From: Epiperipatus broadwayi
Taxonomy: Eukaryota; Onychophora; Udeonychophora; Euonychophora; Peripatidae
Assembly (NCBI GenBank): GCA_028023455.1
Contig: JAQFVV010012418.1
Span: 8,429,244 to 8,493,243, forward strand
DNA: 64,000 nucleotides
Reading direction: 5' to 3'
The position numbers were made by a program, and so were the translations under genes. The notes beneath the pieces were generated by a model. It worked only from the letters and a program-made list of their open reading frames with translations. It made no database searches and was not told the DNA's origin. Every line of letters starts with the position of its first letter. The first letter of the stretch is position 1. Shown in pieces: positions 24,646 to 37,714 of this stretch.

Positions 24646-25662
24646 AACAAAAAAAATTATAGCTCTCTAATGCTTATCACTGAAAATTTACTTTACCAAT
24701 ATCATCATGTTTGAAATTTGATCCGCTAACAGTCTTAGATTATATAAACCACTGAACAATCCTGAAAAATTTTATTATACAGTATTATATTGCCATTGAT
24801 TTTTAACGCAGGTTCAAAATTTGAAGGAAATTAATTTGATAGAAGTATGTTAAAACTCAATTACAAAATTTATTCTAAACTAACAAACAAGTTTTTAAAT
24901 TAAATAAAAGTGTTTAAAAAGACAAAAAGCCACAATGATTGATGAAACAATGCTTGGATTATCTAACCTCAATACATGTCACTATTGTAGTGGGAAACTT
25001 CAAAATAGCTATCTAAAGTTTAATGATGTTGTAAACATAGTTTCTTTATCTTTATATTCAAATTGCCCAGGGGTTTTTTTTTAATTTATTAATTTTTAAG
25101 AACTTATCACTGCTAATTTTGCACCTCATAATGCTTATCTAATAGACTTTTGATGATGTTTGTGCAGATAAATGAATTATTTTTGTGGTTGCTCTTATCA
25201 GTGCACATTTAAGGAGTCAATAGATTTTACCTATTACATTATACAATTACTATGTGCGTACATATTTTTTCAGTGATAATTGTAAGTTATTAACTTTTTC
25301 CTGGCTATAGATAAAAAAGTAAATGAATTTACAATTCACTAATAAAAAGTTAAATCTTAGAAAAATCATATTATGTAAGAAAAGAGATATTAAAGCAAAT
25401 TTTTCGAATATTATATTTGTACTTACATTAATTAAAATTGTAATTATAAATTTTATTAAACACACATTATTACATTAAGTAATATTTACTAAGACGCTTA
25501 TTCCTAAAGGTTACTGCCTTAGTAAATATTAATTAATTAATCAAAATTGTAAAATCCAATTTTTTTCAAATATTTATTTTTATTTTCAATTCAGTTTTAT
25601 AACTGAATTGCAGATTTTCTAGAATGAATTTATTATTTTATACATTTTTTTTCATTTTTCAG
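24646..25662. other. End of the 20-kb intron
   Basis: AT-rich, no features seen before the acceptor ttcatttttcag. Confidence 0.5.
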
Positions 25663-25829
25663 TAAATAGTTTGAATTCAAAACTGCAGCAGAGTGAAGAA
25701 CAGCGAACTGTTGCAATTGAAGAAATGCAGCTTCAGTTGAAGAAAGCAGAAACCGTTTTAGAAGAAGAAAAATCTAATCTTGTACAAGAATTATCAAGAG
25801 GAAAAGCAGCTACAATTCTTCTCTTACAG
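25663..25829 (+). CDS. GOLGA4: GOLGA4 ortholog, exon 2 in window
   Basis: The exon has 167 nt. Its first two bases complete a Val codon with the previous exon, and the rest encodes 55 coiled-coil residues (NSLNSKLQQSEEQR onward, ending LLLQ). The acceptor is a strong polypyrimidine tract plus cag. At the 3' end there is no usable GT before the in-frame stop at 25855. The site ACAG|GCAAAT fits the GC-AG donor consensus and joins in phase 0 to the next exon (LLLQ then QETEKR). Confidence 0.85.
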
Positions 25830-28318
25830 GCAAATATTTTATTTCACTTTATATAAAATTGAATCTGTAATAAGTAAATCAGGAATTATGCAGTTCAACT
25901 AAGATCTCAATATGCTTTGTATTTATAATCAAAAAAGTAACTTTGGTTCTTTCATTACTATTAAGCAAAATTTTCAAGCTTCCAGTATTCCAAGATTTTG
26001 AACTTATAGGTATTCATTTGCTTGAGTAACTATGGAAGTTAGCATTTTGAATTCAAGAATTTTGATGTTTTAATAAAAGAGTGGTATATACAAAAATTGA
26101 GCATCACATTACGTTGCAGTGTGATGTAACATAACTGCATCTTAATGGAAGTAATTCTTAAGAAATGATAGCTACTATTATATATATATTCATAGTAACA
26201 GTACATTTAATTTGCAGTAGAAAATAGTGACTTTTTGTTTTTACTGTCGAACTAACAATGTTATTTATTGTGTAATGTAATCAATAAATAGTAAATGTTA
26301 TACAGACTCTGGCTAAAAGTGTTTGCACTTATGTCATAACTGAGATAATTAAAATATTTAGTTGTTTTGACCTAGTACAAGGTATTGAGTTCAAAATTTT
26401 AGGATATTTAAAAAAAAATTTAAATATAAAAATAATATGAGTGAAAGGTGGCCTTTAGAATTGTTACATTTGAGAACAGAACTTTCTGCCAGAAGAAGTC
26501 TAATTATTCCAAACTGTTTACTATTCATTGACTGCATTGTTCTAACATGAGAATAAATGAGAGAGAAATTCCATTAAAAGATTATGAATATTTTATTATT
26601 ATGTTATAAATAATGTTATTGTCCTTAATATTATATGAAAATAAGACTTTGAAATAAAACAGTTATTGAGAAGATATTAAATTTTATATGTCCTGTATCA
26701 AACAATCTACTTGTAAACAGAAATTGAAAAATTATTTTACATATAGGGTCAAGTCATTATTTCGTTATGGTTAAAAGTAAAAATAAAATATGGGCTTAGA
26801 TGCATCATATTATAATCATATTTTGTTTAAGATTATCACATCTATAGTCATCTAATCGACTCATATACTAACTATAACTTTGGAAAAAAATTTGTAGGCT
26901 GGCTTAAAAATCTTCAGGTTAGCTGAAAATGTTTTCAAGTTCTATTCAAATTCGAACTCCAGGTCTTAACATGACAATTATGCCACAGAACGTTTTTAAA
27001 TAAAAAAAAATTAAGAGTATATACATATATAGGGGAAACAATTAAATTTAGTATTTATTCATGTATATATTAAAATTAGATAAACATTTCTAATTTTATT
27101 TTTCAGAAACATTTAAGAAATAAATGTTTATGCTCATTATCAATATCTATTTTAAGATGTTGCTGAAACATTTTAAATTTGAATCAGGTTTAAATTTAGC
27201 ATTAATGACATTGATTTATTATGTAGTTTTTATCAAGAAATGTATGGCGGAAATAAATACTTTAAAAACATATTAATTAATTTGATCTATATTCATAATT
27301 GTACAGTGATCGCAGCAACATTTATACAAAACATTAAAATAAATATAATGTTTCTTGCATTTTATTAAAAGAGCCCATTTGCTTTGAAATTGACAAATTC
27401 AAACATTTTTTTTCAAACGTATGAATATTGTTCAAAGATAATTATATTTCATTTTGAAAAAAGCTAATTTAACTTAAATATGCCAAAATCAGCAAATATT
27501 ATGAATATTAGGAAGATAATGTCCATTACATTTTATTAAAAAAGCACTTTTGCTTTGAAATTGATAAAAATTTTACTTAAATGTGCCATATGATCAATTG
27601 ATGAATGTATTTGTTTAGAGTCATATAGTATCATTCGAATACCTGGGCAAATTTAATAGAATTATGAACTTGTCAGTTGCCAAGCAAAAGTTATGGCATT
27701 TAAAATATGTAAAGACATTAAGATTTCTAAATGCAAATTTAAGGAACAAATATAATCACATAGTTTATATTCTTTATGATTATTTTTAGCTTTTTTGAAA
27801 AATTGTTGAACCAATATGAAGACACAAATAATGCTTTTTTTTTTTTTTGATTCTGCAATATTTAAACATGTATAAATTGTATTAGATACAATTGATGAAG
27901 TTCACATATATTTGATAAAGAAATCAATATAAATAGATTAATTACTTAATGCAAATAAGTATTTTAATAAATAATGTTAGAATTGCTGATTATGACCTTT
28001 TAACTTGCTAGGATATCAGGTATTTGCATCTAGTCAAGTTCGAAATCATTATTTGATTTAATTCTAAAAACAGATTATAATTATTTAAAAAAGAAGTAAT
28101 TCTCATATAATTTATAGCAGATACTTAGTACCGTATATACATTAATCTTAATAATAATCTATCTTAAAAGCTTTTTTTAGCTTTTAAATTAATTTTATAC
28201 TAATTTTATTTTTTATAAGTAGTCATACTTTTCATATACTTATCTGAAATTAATATTTTTCTTAGTTATAATTTTAGATTAAGAATATAATTATACATAC
28301 TAAATAATTTGTTTTTAG
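25830..28318 (+). other. GC-AG intron of GOLGA4, 2489 bp
   Basis: It begins gcaaat after cag and ends tttttag. Contents are AT-rich. At about 26938-26998 the minus strand resembles a tRNA-derived SINE head (listed separately). Nothing else is recognised. Confidence 0.75.
26935..26998 (-). repeat. Possible tRNA-derived SINE head
   Basis: On the minus strand, tctgtggcataattgtcatg is followed about 15 bases later by ggagttcgaatttg. Spacing and sequence resemble the A and B boxes of a tRNA-type RNA polymerase III promoter. No cloverleaf or CCA end is evident and no second copy was found in the window, so this is tentative. Confidence 0.35.
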
Positions 28319-28447
28319 CAAGAAACAGAAAAACGTTTATCAGAAGTATCACATTCTCATAAAGAGTCATTAGCAAAGAAAGATTTAGAAGCAAATGAAA
28401 GAATTTCTGCATTACTATCAGAATTTGATGTTCAACTTGAAAACAAG
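28319..28447 (+). CDS. GOLGA4: GOLGA4 ortholog, exon 3 in window
   Basis: The exon has 129 nt (43 codons), phase 0 at both ends, between acceptor gtttttag and donor aacaag|gtaaat. It encodes charged coiled coil (QETEKRLSEVSHSHKES and on to QLENK). It lines up with the conserved region of vertebrate GOLGA4 where short exons precede the giant one. Confidence 0.85.
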
Positions 28448-29590
28448 GTAAATTACAATATTATCTTTACAATAACGAATTATTTAATTCTTTAGTTTAC
28501 ATATTAAAAGATGTTTTGAATTTTTGACATATAGCTTGAATAGTAAAATGGAACTAAAGGTGGTTGCTAGATATATAACTGCATTATTTTTTGATTTGAA
28601 TCCCAAGCCTCATTGTTACGGCAAAAGTCAGAAACCAATCTGAGGATGTGAATTTAAAAGCTTATTGTATTTGGCATTAGAATAGAACTTTTTTTATTAT
28701 GTCTGCAAGTTATATTAATTCAGTAATAAATTAAGGCAAATAATATGATATATAAATTATAATTTGGCAAAAAATTAAAATATCAAATGAAATGTAGCTT
28801 GTTTTATTTCTAAATCTAATGTTTAGGGAAAATATTTTGTCACAAAAATAGATTTAAATGCAATTAAAAATATAAAGTTGATAGAAATGTAAATCGACAT
28901 TGGATAGAATTATATTCCAATTGATATAGAAATAAATTACAAGAAAAGAAATAAAAAGTGAATAAAAAAAAATTATGTAGATATATGGATTGAGAAATAA
29001 AGTAGATAAGAAATAGCATTGTAAATTGATGAATAGTTGAGTACATAAATAGTATTTCTACAGATTTATAACCTTTCAATAGAATTGTACAAGATTGCAA
29101 GGATAAGGAGAATGTCTAACAATAAGAAAGCTGGGTATAATAGATGTTTATTGAGTAGGTTGAATATCTAATAAGAATGCAAGAGCTGTTTTTGAAAATT
29201 ATTTTCTGGGCAGTCATCTCTAGTTAGTAAAAATTTTATGGTATTGTGAACTTTAATATGTATTATTTTTAATAGTTCTTTTTTTTTTTTTTTGATTACT
29301 TAAATTAGATGTAAAAAAAAAAGGGGGGGGGGGGGTTTTTAAATTTTAATGAAATTTTTGTTAATACTTATATTGACCATAGGTAAATTGTTCTAACTAA
29401 ATTACATACTCATGAAATTAAAGTTAGCAATTCATATTGTTTAGATTTTTAAATCTTTTTTTTTAGTTAAATAGATTAATACTTTAATATTTACTTGCAA
29501 GATTTTATGAATTTCATTTTATATATACATTCATAGTAAAATTTATGTTGTTCTCTATACTTCTTATATTTCTGCTACTTATTTAATTAG
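28448..29590 (+). other. GOLGA4 intron, 1143 bp
   Basis: A phase-0 GT-AG intron (gtaaat to tttaattag). It contains a run of about 13 G at roughly 29323-29335 following a run of A. No element is recognised. Confidence 0.75.
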
Positions 29591-29770
29591 AAACATGAAT
29601 ATGAGGCAGCTTTGAGATCAAAAGAATTAGAACTTTCACAACGGATGGCTGAAAAAGAAAATCAGATGATGCTGGCAATTGAGGAGAGAGAACTACAGAA
29701 AATGGCAAGTGTAGCAGCTCTTGATACAAAGAAAGATGAACTTCAATTAACAATTGATAATTTAATATCC
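29591..29770 (+). CDS. GOLGA4: GOLGA4 ortholog, exon 4 in window
   Basis: The exon has 180 nt (60 codons), phase 0 at both ends, with donor tcc|gtaagt close to consensus. The peptide begins KHEYEAALRSKELELSQRM and ends TIDNLIS. It is coiled coil with the Met/Gln/Glu-rich composition of the golgin rod. It was too interrupted by flanking stops to show as a long open frame from ATG, so it was found by phase-matched splice sites. Confidence 0.85.
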
Positions 29771-32148
29771 GTAAGTGATACTTTATAAATAAGATATTTA
29801 GATTTTACATAATATATGTTTTGAAATTATTGATCATAGTTTTCAATAAACAAATGGATATATTTTAGTGATTTTTTTTTTCAATTGAGTGAATATATTA
29901 TATCAGCATTTTGAAATTAATTTAATAAAATGAAAAATATTTATATATAAGGAAATTGAATAAAGATTGAGTATAATACTCTGTGTATAGTTTGCTATAT
30001 AATATATATATATATATTGTTTTAATAGAGTGATGGACTTGAATGCTAATGATTTCTGGATTAAATTCAACTTATTACTTATATTAAGTTTGAAAATCTA
30101 ATTTATTGCTTTAAAAAATGATGGTTTGTGAGTTTTTTTTTAACAATTCTCGTATTTCTTCATCATTTATAATTTTATTTTTTAATTTAATGAAAATAAA
30201 ATAAATATAACTTTTAAATGATTAACTATTGTTAGTGAAATTTAATCTATATTGATAAAAAAAAATTTCAGAATTGATTTCAGTCTTTTAGTGCATGCAT
30301 ATATATATATGGTTTTTGGCATTTAGAATTATGTAGAGAAATTAAGGTTTTGTGAATAGAGTTACAAAGAATAAATAGTAATAAGTTATGATTATTTATG
30401 ATATCTTGGTTAGAATTTCTTCAGGTTCCTTCATGATATTTTGTTAATAATTAAAGCTGTCAAAAAAAAATCATATGCTAAATAAATACTGGTAAAACAA
30501 GACAAACCATAATTATAATTATATATTTTTTATGGATTGTTATTATGACAAACCAATTTATTTGTGTTTATTTTTTCACATTATGTTTTAGATTAGGTAG
30601 GCGATTTTTCTAGCATATAAAAAAATAATAACAATTTTTATTATGCAGTTGCTAAATTTTCACTTGATGAAAATGTTCATAATTGTTCAAAGTTAAATGA
30701 AAATTGCACATTGTTTTATAAATTTGTTGTTTTTTTTTCTTTATTAATAAGCTTTTTTTTTTTAGCATTAGTAAAGAAAATGAAATTTTACCTTTAAAAA
30801 AATTTTTTTTCTTATTATTATTAGTTCAGCTTTGGAGTTCTAATTAACATTTAATTTGTTAAATAATTAAATGCAGTACTTTAATTCAGAAATAACAAGT
30901 GAAGCGATTTTATATACTGGATCGTTTATTTAACTTTTTGCCATCTTTGGCAATTCTCTCATTAAGAATTGATTGTGAATTATGTGAATGATTTTTAGTT
31001 ATAGTGTTCATATTTTCTAGGCAAAAATAAAATTTCATATTCTGTTAAAAAGAAATTAAGCTTTTCTATTAGTGAAACATTAATTCATCCAAGTTGCATT
31101 GTTTTTCTTAGTAGGATAATAGTATATATAAGCACTTTAACTTGCTGAAGAAGAAGCTTTCAGTAGTAACAAAAACAATTAAATTAAATTAGTCTAGGAC
31201 TAAAACTTTCAAGGTTTTTTCCTCATGGCAATTAAAATTAGTAAATACATATATATTTCTGTGGTGATGGCATTGATTCAAAAATATCTAATGCCAGTGG
31301 TTTAATTGTTAAATTATATTTTCATGGAGCAAAGTAAAAGTTTTAAATTTATTTTTATAAACTATGATTTAAATTTTCCAGTTAAGCAATAATAAAGAAG
31401 CATTCAAAAATTATATATATGAATATGTATGTATGTCTTAAATAAATCATTGAGTATATCACTGCAAACATTAAGCTACTAGAAAAATTGTATTAAAATG
31501 ATGAAAAGCATGGTAAGTTACCATTAATGATAATCAAGTATTATTATTGTTTGGTTGTAATACTAATTTGTTTGATTTCTTTCTCATGAAAAAACTTGTT
31601 CATTTATTAATATATGATATTTGTTTATATGTTTTTCATATTATAATAAGCTATATTTTTTATTGATTTTATTATGCTCATAAGTTAAATACACATATTT
31701 ATTGTTGACATAATAAAGAATTTGTTTATTTCTATAAATATATGAGTTTAAGTCTTGAAATAAACTCAGTAAATCTTTATTTTGTAATAAGATATTAGAT
31801 GTCATATAATAGCTAACTTTTGAATTATAAACTATAGCAATGCAAGGCACACAGTACCAATTTTTAAGAAACTTTCTTTCTCACCAAATCACAAATCGGA
31901 ACTAGCTAGAAGAACTTTTATTTTTTGTAAAGTGCAGATTTTGTTTACTCTTATTGGCTACTTTCATATATAATATTTTAAGTTTCGGTTTCTTAAATTT
32001 ATAATTAAATCTGTAAAACATAAAAGTTTATTGTTAAATGAAATTTACATATGTTGTTATTTATTTTTTCTATTATATTATTCTAATTTTCTAAAATATT
32101 ATTAATATTTTATTAGCTTTTTTTAAATATATATATATATATTTATAG
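29771..32148 (+). other. GOLGA4 intron, 2378 bp
   Basis: A phase-0 GT-AG intron (gtaagt to atttatag) with AT microsatellites and long T runs. No embedded element is recognised. Confidence 0.75.
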
Positions 32149-35100
32149 AAGCAAACAGAATTAGAAGAAATTATTGAGAAAATGAAATCATCACATTCAA
32201 ATGAAATCAAAAATTGGATCATTCAGATTGAAGATAATAGTAAAATGCATAAAGCAAAAATAGAAGAACTTATAAGTGAACACAAGAGTCAGTGTGAAAA
32301 GTTAAAGTCAGAACATGAAATGGAATTGGATAGCAAAGAAACAACACTCAAACAAGAATTTGAACTTAATCTAGAGTGCATAAATAATCTTCACCATGAA
32401 GAAATGTCTATAAACTCAGAAGAGCACCAAAAATTATTAACAATTAAAATTGAAAATCTGCAGCTAAAATATGAAACTCAAATTGAAGAATTAAATAAAA
32501 AATTTGAACAATCTTTAATAACAGCTAACGTGGATGTTGCCACTAACTTTGACATGCAGCTTGATTCTCTTCAAAATGAACATCAGCAAATTCTTAAAGA
32601 GAAAATCAATCAAATAGATGAATATAAATCAACCATCAAAGAATTATCTTTAGAAAACGAAAATTTGAAAACAACTATATGCAAAATTGAATCTGTTAAA
32701 CTAGAACTGGAAAATATTTTGAAAGACAAGGAGAATTTAATTATTAAGATTGATGAACTGCAGTTAGAGTTGGAAAAATCACAGATTGATAGAAATGCAA
32801 TAGACTCAGAATATAAAATTGTTCAGCAGGAAATTGATAGGCTTAATTATATCATTAATGAGAAAGATGTAGAAATAAAAAATATTACTGCTCAGTTTGA
32901 ACTTTCCATCAGAAATAAGGATGAACTTTATGCACAAGAATTGAAACAAATTTTAGTTGATGTAGAAAAACAACAGAATGAAAAAGGTCATGATTTTAAC
33001 GTTAAACTGGCTGAGGCCATCGAGTTAAGATCTGTTGATAAGAAAAAGATTCAAGAACTCCAACATCAAGAAACTGAATTGAATTTACTTCTTGAGCAAA
33101 GTCAATTGAAATGTGAAAATATTACAACTGAATTGCTAACTATAAAAGAACAATATGAAAATGATAAGCAGAAATTGACTGAAGAAGTTAATAGCAAAAA
33201 CATTAAATTAGATAATCTAACTCATGAAATTTCAATTTTGCAACAGAATTGTAATGATTTACAAAATCAAATATTAGAGAAAGACAATGTTATACTTGAA
33301 CTGCAGATAGAAAATAAAAGATCTGGAAGTGAATTTTCAAAGCAACAACAAGAAATAAAAGATCTTCATATAGAAGAAAAGGAAAAAATGCAAAGTATTA
33401 TGGATGTATTGAATAATAAATTGGAGGAACTGAATAAAAATTTTCTACAATCTGAAGACCAGCATAAAGAGACTGAAAAAAAATGGAAAAAAGAAGTAGA
33501 AAATAATGAAAAATTGAAACAAAAATTTGAAGAAAAAAGAAAAAAAGTTAAAGAAAATATTGAGAAAATGAAACAAAGTTTCCACTCCAAATTGGCTGAA
33601 AAAGATGAAGAATTAAAAAAAAAATTAGAAGAACTCGAAAATTTAAAAGAAATTTATGGGGGAGAAATTAAAGAAGTAAATGATGAATGGAAGATAAGGG
33701 CTGAAAAAGATTCATCTGAACATGAATCTAGAATAATAGAAATAACATTGGAGTTTGAAACAAAATGGAAGGAAAGCATTGAACTGCATCAGAAAGAAAT
33801 GATAACATTGAAAAATGTAAATCATGATCTAGAAACTAAATTAAAAGCTTCAGATCATCTGATGTCTTTAATTGAAGAAAGGGAATATCAAATTAGAGCA
33901 CTTCAACAGGAATTAGATATGAAAATAAATGAATATGATTTATTAGAACAAAAATCTAATAGCCTTTCTATAAACCTGGAGCAAATTCAAAATGAAAATT
34001 ATAATCATATAAAGCAGATAGAGTTATTCAAAAAAAGTTTGAATGAAAAAGATGATGAAATATTACTTGCTCATACAGATTTGGAAAAAAAAGAAGAAAA
34101 ATTGAAATCATTAAAAATTGCCTTGGATAATTTGCAACAAAATAAAACTGAAGAATGGTTAATTCAAATTGAAAGACTGAATGAGATGTGTCATCAATTT
34201 GAAGAATCAGCTATTCTTATAGAAAATAAATATGAAGTAGAAAAAAATGAAAGGCAGATTTTAGAAAAAGAAAGTAAATATTTAAAAGATGAGCTCAACT
34301 TATCTGAAAAAAATTTAAAAGAATCAAAAGAAGAAATTATTACTTTAAATTCCAAGTTGGAATTATTAGAATCACTTCAAGAAGAAATTGAGAGGTTGCA
34401 AAATTTATTAGCCCAACAAGAACAACAAGTAGGTGATCTTACTTTGGAAAAAAGTCACCTTTTACAGGAAAAATCATTTATTGAAAAAAAAATGGTTGAT
34501 GCAGAGGATAACAAATGTCAACTTGAAAATCTACAAGAATATAATGATAAATATAAAGCTGAAGTATCCATATTGAAAGATGAAATTGAAAATCTTAAGA
34601 TTGAAAACAAGAATTTAGAATTGTGTATGAAGCAAATAGAAGTGCAATGGGAAGAAAAGCTTAATTCAGTTGTCAGTGATTATGAAGGAAAAATGGATTA
34701 TCAGAAAATGTCATTTGAAGAACAACTTTCTTTTCTCAAACAGCAAAATCTAACATTGCAAGAACATGCTAGAGTAACTTCGAATGAATTAGTGATTAAT
34801 CTGCAAGAACAATTAGAGCATTCTCAAAATAAATTACTACAAACATTTGACTTTCATAAAAAAGAATTGGAAGATATTAACACAGAATGGAAGTTAAAAA
34901 TGCAGCAACAAAAAGAGTTACTGGAAAAAACAGAAGCAGAAAAAATAAAAGAATTTGAAGCAATTGTTCAGAGTTTAGAAACTAACTATCAGAAGGAGTT
35001 AATAATAAATCAGGAATTGAATAAAAAAAATGATGACCTGGATAAAATTATTGAAATGCAAAAGAAAAATACTGATGAATTAGATAAAGCCACAAGTCAT

Positions 35101-36010
35101 TTGGAAGAAGCATTAAGTCAGTCTAAAATAACAAACAAAATAACTACATATAATGACAATGAAGTTGCCATGAAGAAAAAAGAAATTGACCAAGTGCAAC
35201 AATCTGCTATTTTGAATGATGAAGAAATAAATAGTCTCAGAAAGCGATTGTCTACTATTGATCAAGATTTGAGAAATGCTATACAAGATAATACTATATA
35301 CTATGAACAACAACTTGCAAATTGTCAGAAACAGATTGATGAAAATTCCGTTCAGTTTCAAGAAATGCAATCATTAATTGAAGAAAAGCAAAAAGAAAAT
35401 AGTATTCTATTAAAAGATAAGCAGGATTTAGAGCAAAAACAAACTTCTAAATTAGGAGAATTGAAAAAAAAAGCTGAAATGAAATTAGGCCAAATAAAAA
35501 AGCAATTACAAGATGAGAAAGAACAGTGTTTATTAGAGTATCATGAAACAATTAATAGGCTTCAAAGTCAGTTATCATTCCAAGAAACAGTACATAGTTC
35601 TCAAATTGCAGATTTGCAACAAAAACTAGAAAGTGAATTGAAAAAACATCAGTCTGAATTAGAAGTGTTAGAAAGACAGCAGAATGTACATATTGATCAA
35701 GTTGTGAGGGAAGAAGGTGAAATAAATCAAAGGACATTGGAAGATTTACGATTACAGTTTGAGCTTCTGGAAAAAGAAAACTCCACATTAAAGCAAGTGC
35801 TAGAAGAAAAAGTAGAAGCTAGCAAAGAAAAAACAGAAGTTAGTAATGAATTGACCAAAGAAAGTGAAATTCTTAAAAAAGAATATGAATTAAAAATTGA
35901 AACTATGGAAAAAGAACACAATTCTAAAATTAAAAAGCTTGTTAGAGAATTGACTTCTGAAATGGCTCAGAAAGAAAAAGAAGCTCAAGAAACTTATCAA
36001 GAAGTAATTG
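32149..36010 (+). CDS. GOLGA4: Golgin-245/GOLGA4 ortholog, giant coiled-coil exon
   Basis: One uninterrupted exon of 3,862 nt (1,287 codons plus one base) encodes most of the rod of a trans-Golgi golgin. In known GOLGA4, a C-terminal GRIP domain binds Arl1-GTP at the trans-Golgi network, and the long rod captures transport vesicles and microtubule-linked partners. The sequence is heptad coiled coil throughout, very rich in Glu, Lys, Gln, Leu and Asn, and nearly free of Pro. Diagnostic blocks shared with vertebrate GOLGA4 are KLGELKKKAEMKLGQIKKQL at about 35450-35510 (vertebrate KLAELKRKAEQKI) and HNSKIKKLVRELTSEMAQKE near 35917-35975 (vertebrate HNSTLKQLMREFNTQLAQKE). Vertebrate GOLGA4 also keeps its rod largely in one giant exon. 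The first ATG at 32182 is internal: the frame is open from the acceptor at 32148, and the true start is off-window. The frame ends at the donor attg|gtaagc. The few in-frame codons beyond it, to a stop at 36022, are intron. Confidence 0.93.
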
Positions 36011-36531
36011 GTAAGCAAAAATAGCTTTACTAAATGTAATAATGGAATATTGAGGAGAATGAGATGGTTATTGAGAAGGAATATCAAATTTTTGTCTATG
36101 CATGATTAGCAATCTAATTCAAATAATTTTTAAATCAGTAAAGCAGTGGTATGCAGCTTTTTTATAATTGCAATTTTGTTTGTTAGACAAAAATTTGACA
36201 TGATCCATTATTAATTTTCACCATGTCTAAAATTGTAAGTGTGAGAACGTAAGAATATTTATAGTAAAATGATAATAGCTTTAATTAATATGCAAACTTT
36301 TATTTTCTAATATTTTAGTACTAAGCACATACAATTTCAAATGAAATTTTTGAAATTGATCAAATGCTTTCAAAAAAAATTTGATTATCCAAAACTTAAG
36401 AGAATTTCCTTCAAATTTTATGACCCCCTGATAAGTTGTGACCCATGGTTTACACAACACTGCAATAAAGAAACTAATAAATAATATTTCCAAATATAAT
36501 AATTAGTATAGAGCATTGACATGATTTAAAC

Positions 36532-37714
36532 CAGTGGTCTTCAACCACGGGCCGCGGACCGGCATTGGGCCGCAGAAGTTTTCTGTCGGTCTGCAGCTAG
36601 ACTAGCAAGAAAATTTGTAATAACAAAATAATAAGATTTTAAACTTTTAATTAATATGAACAATTTTTATTTATTTTTTCATCATATTTTTTTCCCGATT
36701 TAAAAAAAAGAAACAGAACAAAATCTAATCAATCATACATAAATTAATTTGTTTTTCTATTTATCACAGATGTTTATGGGGGGGGGGGGTAGAAAAAAGT
36801 TTTTTATTATACAAACTCCGGTTGTCTTTTGATAGCCAATCATAGCTGCTTATCAGCATTGTTAAAACAATAAAATGTAACGTGACTTTTTTTGATCTCT
36901 TAAATTTTTTCTATTCTCTCTTTTAATATTTCATTTTTAGTGTTTTTGTTTTTTTTTTTGGCGATACGGCGATATTTTTTTTTTGGCTTTAAATCAATTT
37001 TTATTACCTTTTTTTAAAAATAAAAACCAAAAAATAAGTTCTGTCTCTAACTTTTACAAAGTATTTCTCAATACATCCTTACCACCCCAAAATAAAGTAA
37101 GATCAAAACTTTTGACTTTTTCAAGTTTCGTTTTCTTTTTTTTTTTGTTTAAAAATACGCCCACTTTTTATTGGCCTATAAGGCAATATTTTTTTTTGGC
37201 TTTATTTGTATACCGCTAAAATACTAAAACTTTTATTTTTAAAACCAATTTCTGTTACCTTTTTTTTTAAAAATAAAAACAAAAAAAATAACTTTGGTGT
37301 CTATCTTTTGTCTCAGTGATGACAAGTATTTCCCACCCACCCCAAAATAAAATAAGATCAAAACTTTTGACTTCTTCAACATTCAGGTGAATAACATTTT
37401 ATTCTTGCACGTTTTAACAATGAAATAATAAATGTAAAATGCAAGCACATTAATGAGAACGATTGTTATTGTATGTTTTCTGTAGCAATATGACTGCGCA
37501 ACTCGAGAAAGAGTGTTTAGCATGTGAAGGTAAGTAACACCAATACAATACACAATAACTAGTGTGCTGTTTTGGTCAGTTATAACAATTATGCTTATCT
37601 AAGGCTAAGCAGTTTTACATCTTTAAGAAAATTTATCTGTAAATTTCTGCCGGTCCGTGAAAACTTATCCTTATTTTTACCGGGCCGCAGGTGTGAAAAG
37701 GTTGAAGACCATTA
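36532..37714. mobile_element. hAT-like non-autonomous element, 1.2 kb
   Basis: The left end CAGTGGTCTTCAACC is followed by gggccgcggaccgg. The right end, reverse-complemented, reads aatggtcttcaacc followed by cacctgcggcccgg. Ends of the CAGTGGTTCTCAACC type with a nearby gggccgcggacc block are typical of hAT transposons. The inside has no transposase, only poly-T/poly-A rich sequence and an internal direct repeat. The last right-hand bases (tta in place of ctg) look mutated, and I could not match an 8-bp target duplication. Confidence 0.7.
36962..37375. repeat. Imperfect direct repeat inside the hAT-like element
   Basis: About 36962-37125 and 37180-37375 share the order ggcgatat or ggcaatat, tttttttttggcttta, ttacctttttttt, aaaaataaaaac, caccccaaaataaa, and agatcaaaacttttgact. 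This is an internal duplication of about 200 bp. Confidence 0.7.

Larger units (their letters stand above)
5656..25662 (+). other. GOLGA4 intron of 20 kb, loaded with transposable elements
   Basis: A phase-1 GT-AG intron (gtagta to tttttcag). Joining the flanking exons restores a Val codon and keeps the frame. It holds a short MITE, a young LTR element, a Penelope-like fragment, a 4-kb foldback element and a 1-kb TIR element, listed separately. Between them is AT-rich sequence with no host coding signal that I could see. Confidence 0.8.

Noticed and set aside
28560-28635. tRNA gene or SINE on the plus strand
   Set aside because: There is a B-box-like gatttgaatccca, but no convincing A box at the right distance and no cloverleaf.
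36011-36024. Extension of the giant exon to the stop at 36022
   Set aside because: A consensus donor (g|gtaagc) lies at 36010 and joins in phase to the next exon, which continues the GOLGA4 homology. The extra codons are intron.
33366-36087. Several minus-strand open frames of 64-85 codons across the giant exon
   Set aside because: They are shadows of a Glu/Lys-rich coiled-coil gene on the other strand (Phe/Ser/Leu-rich, no motifs).
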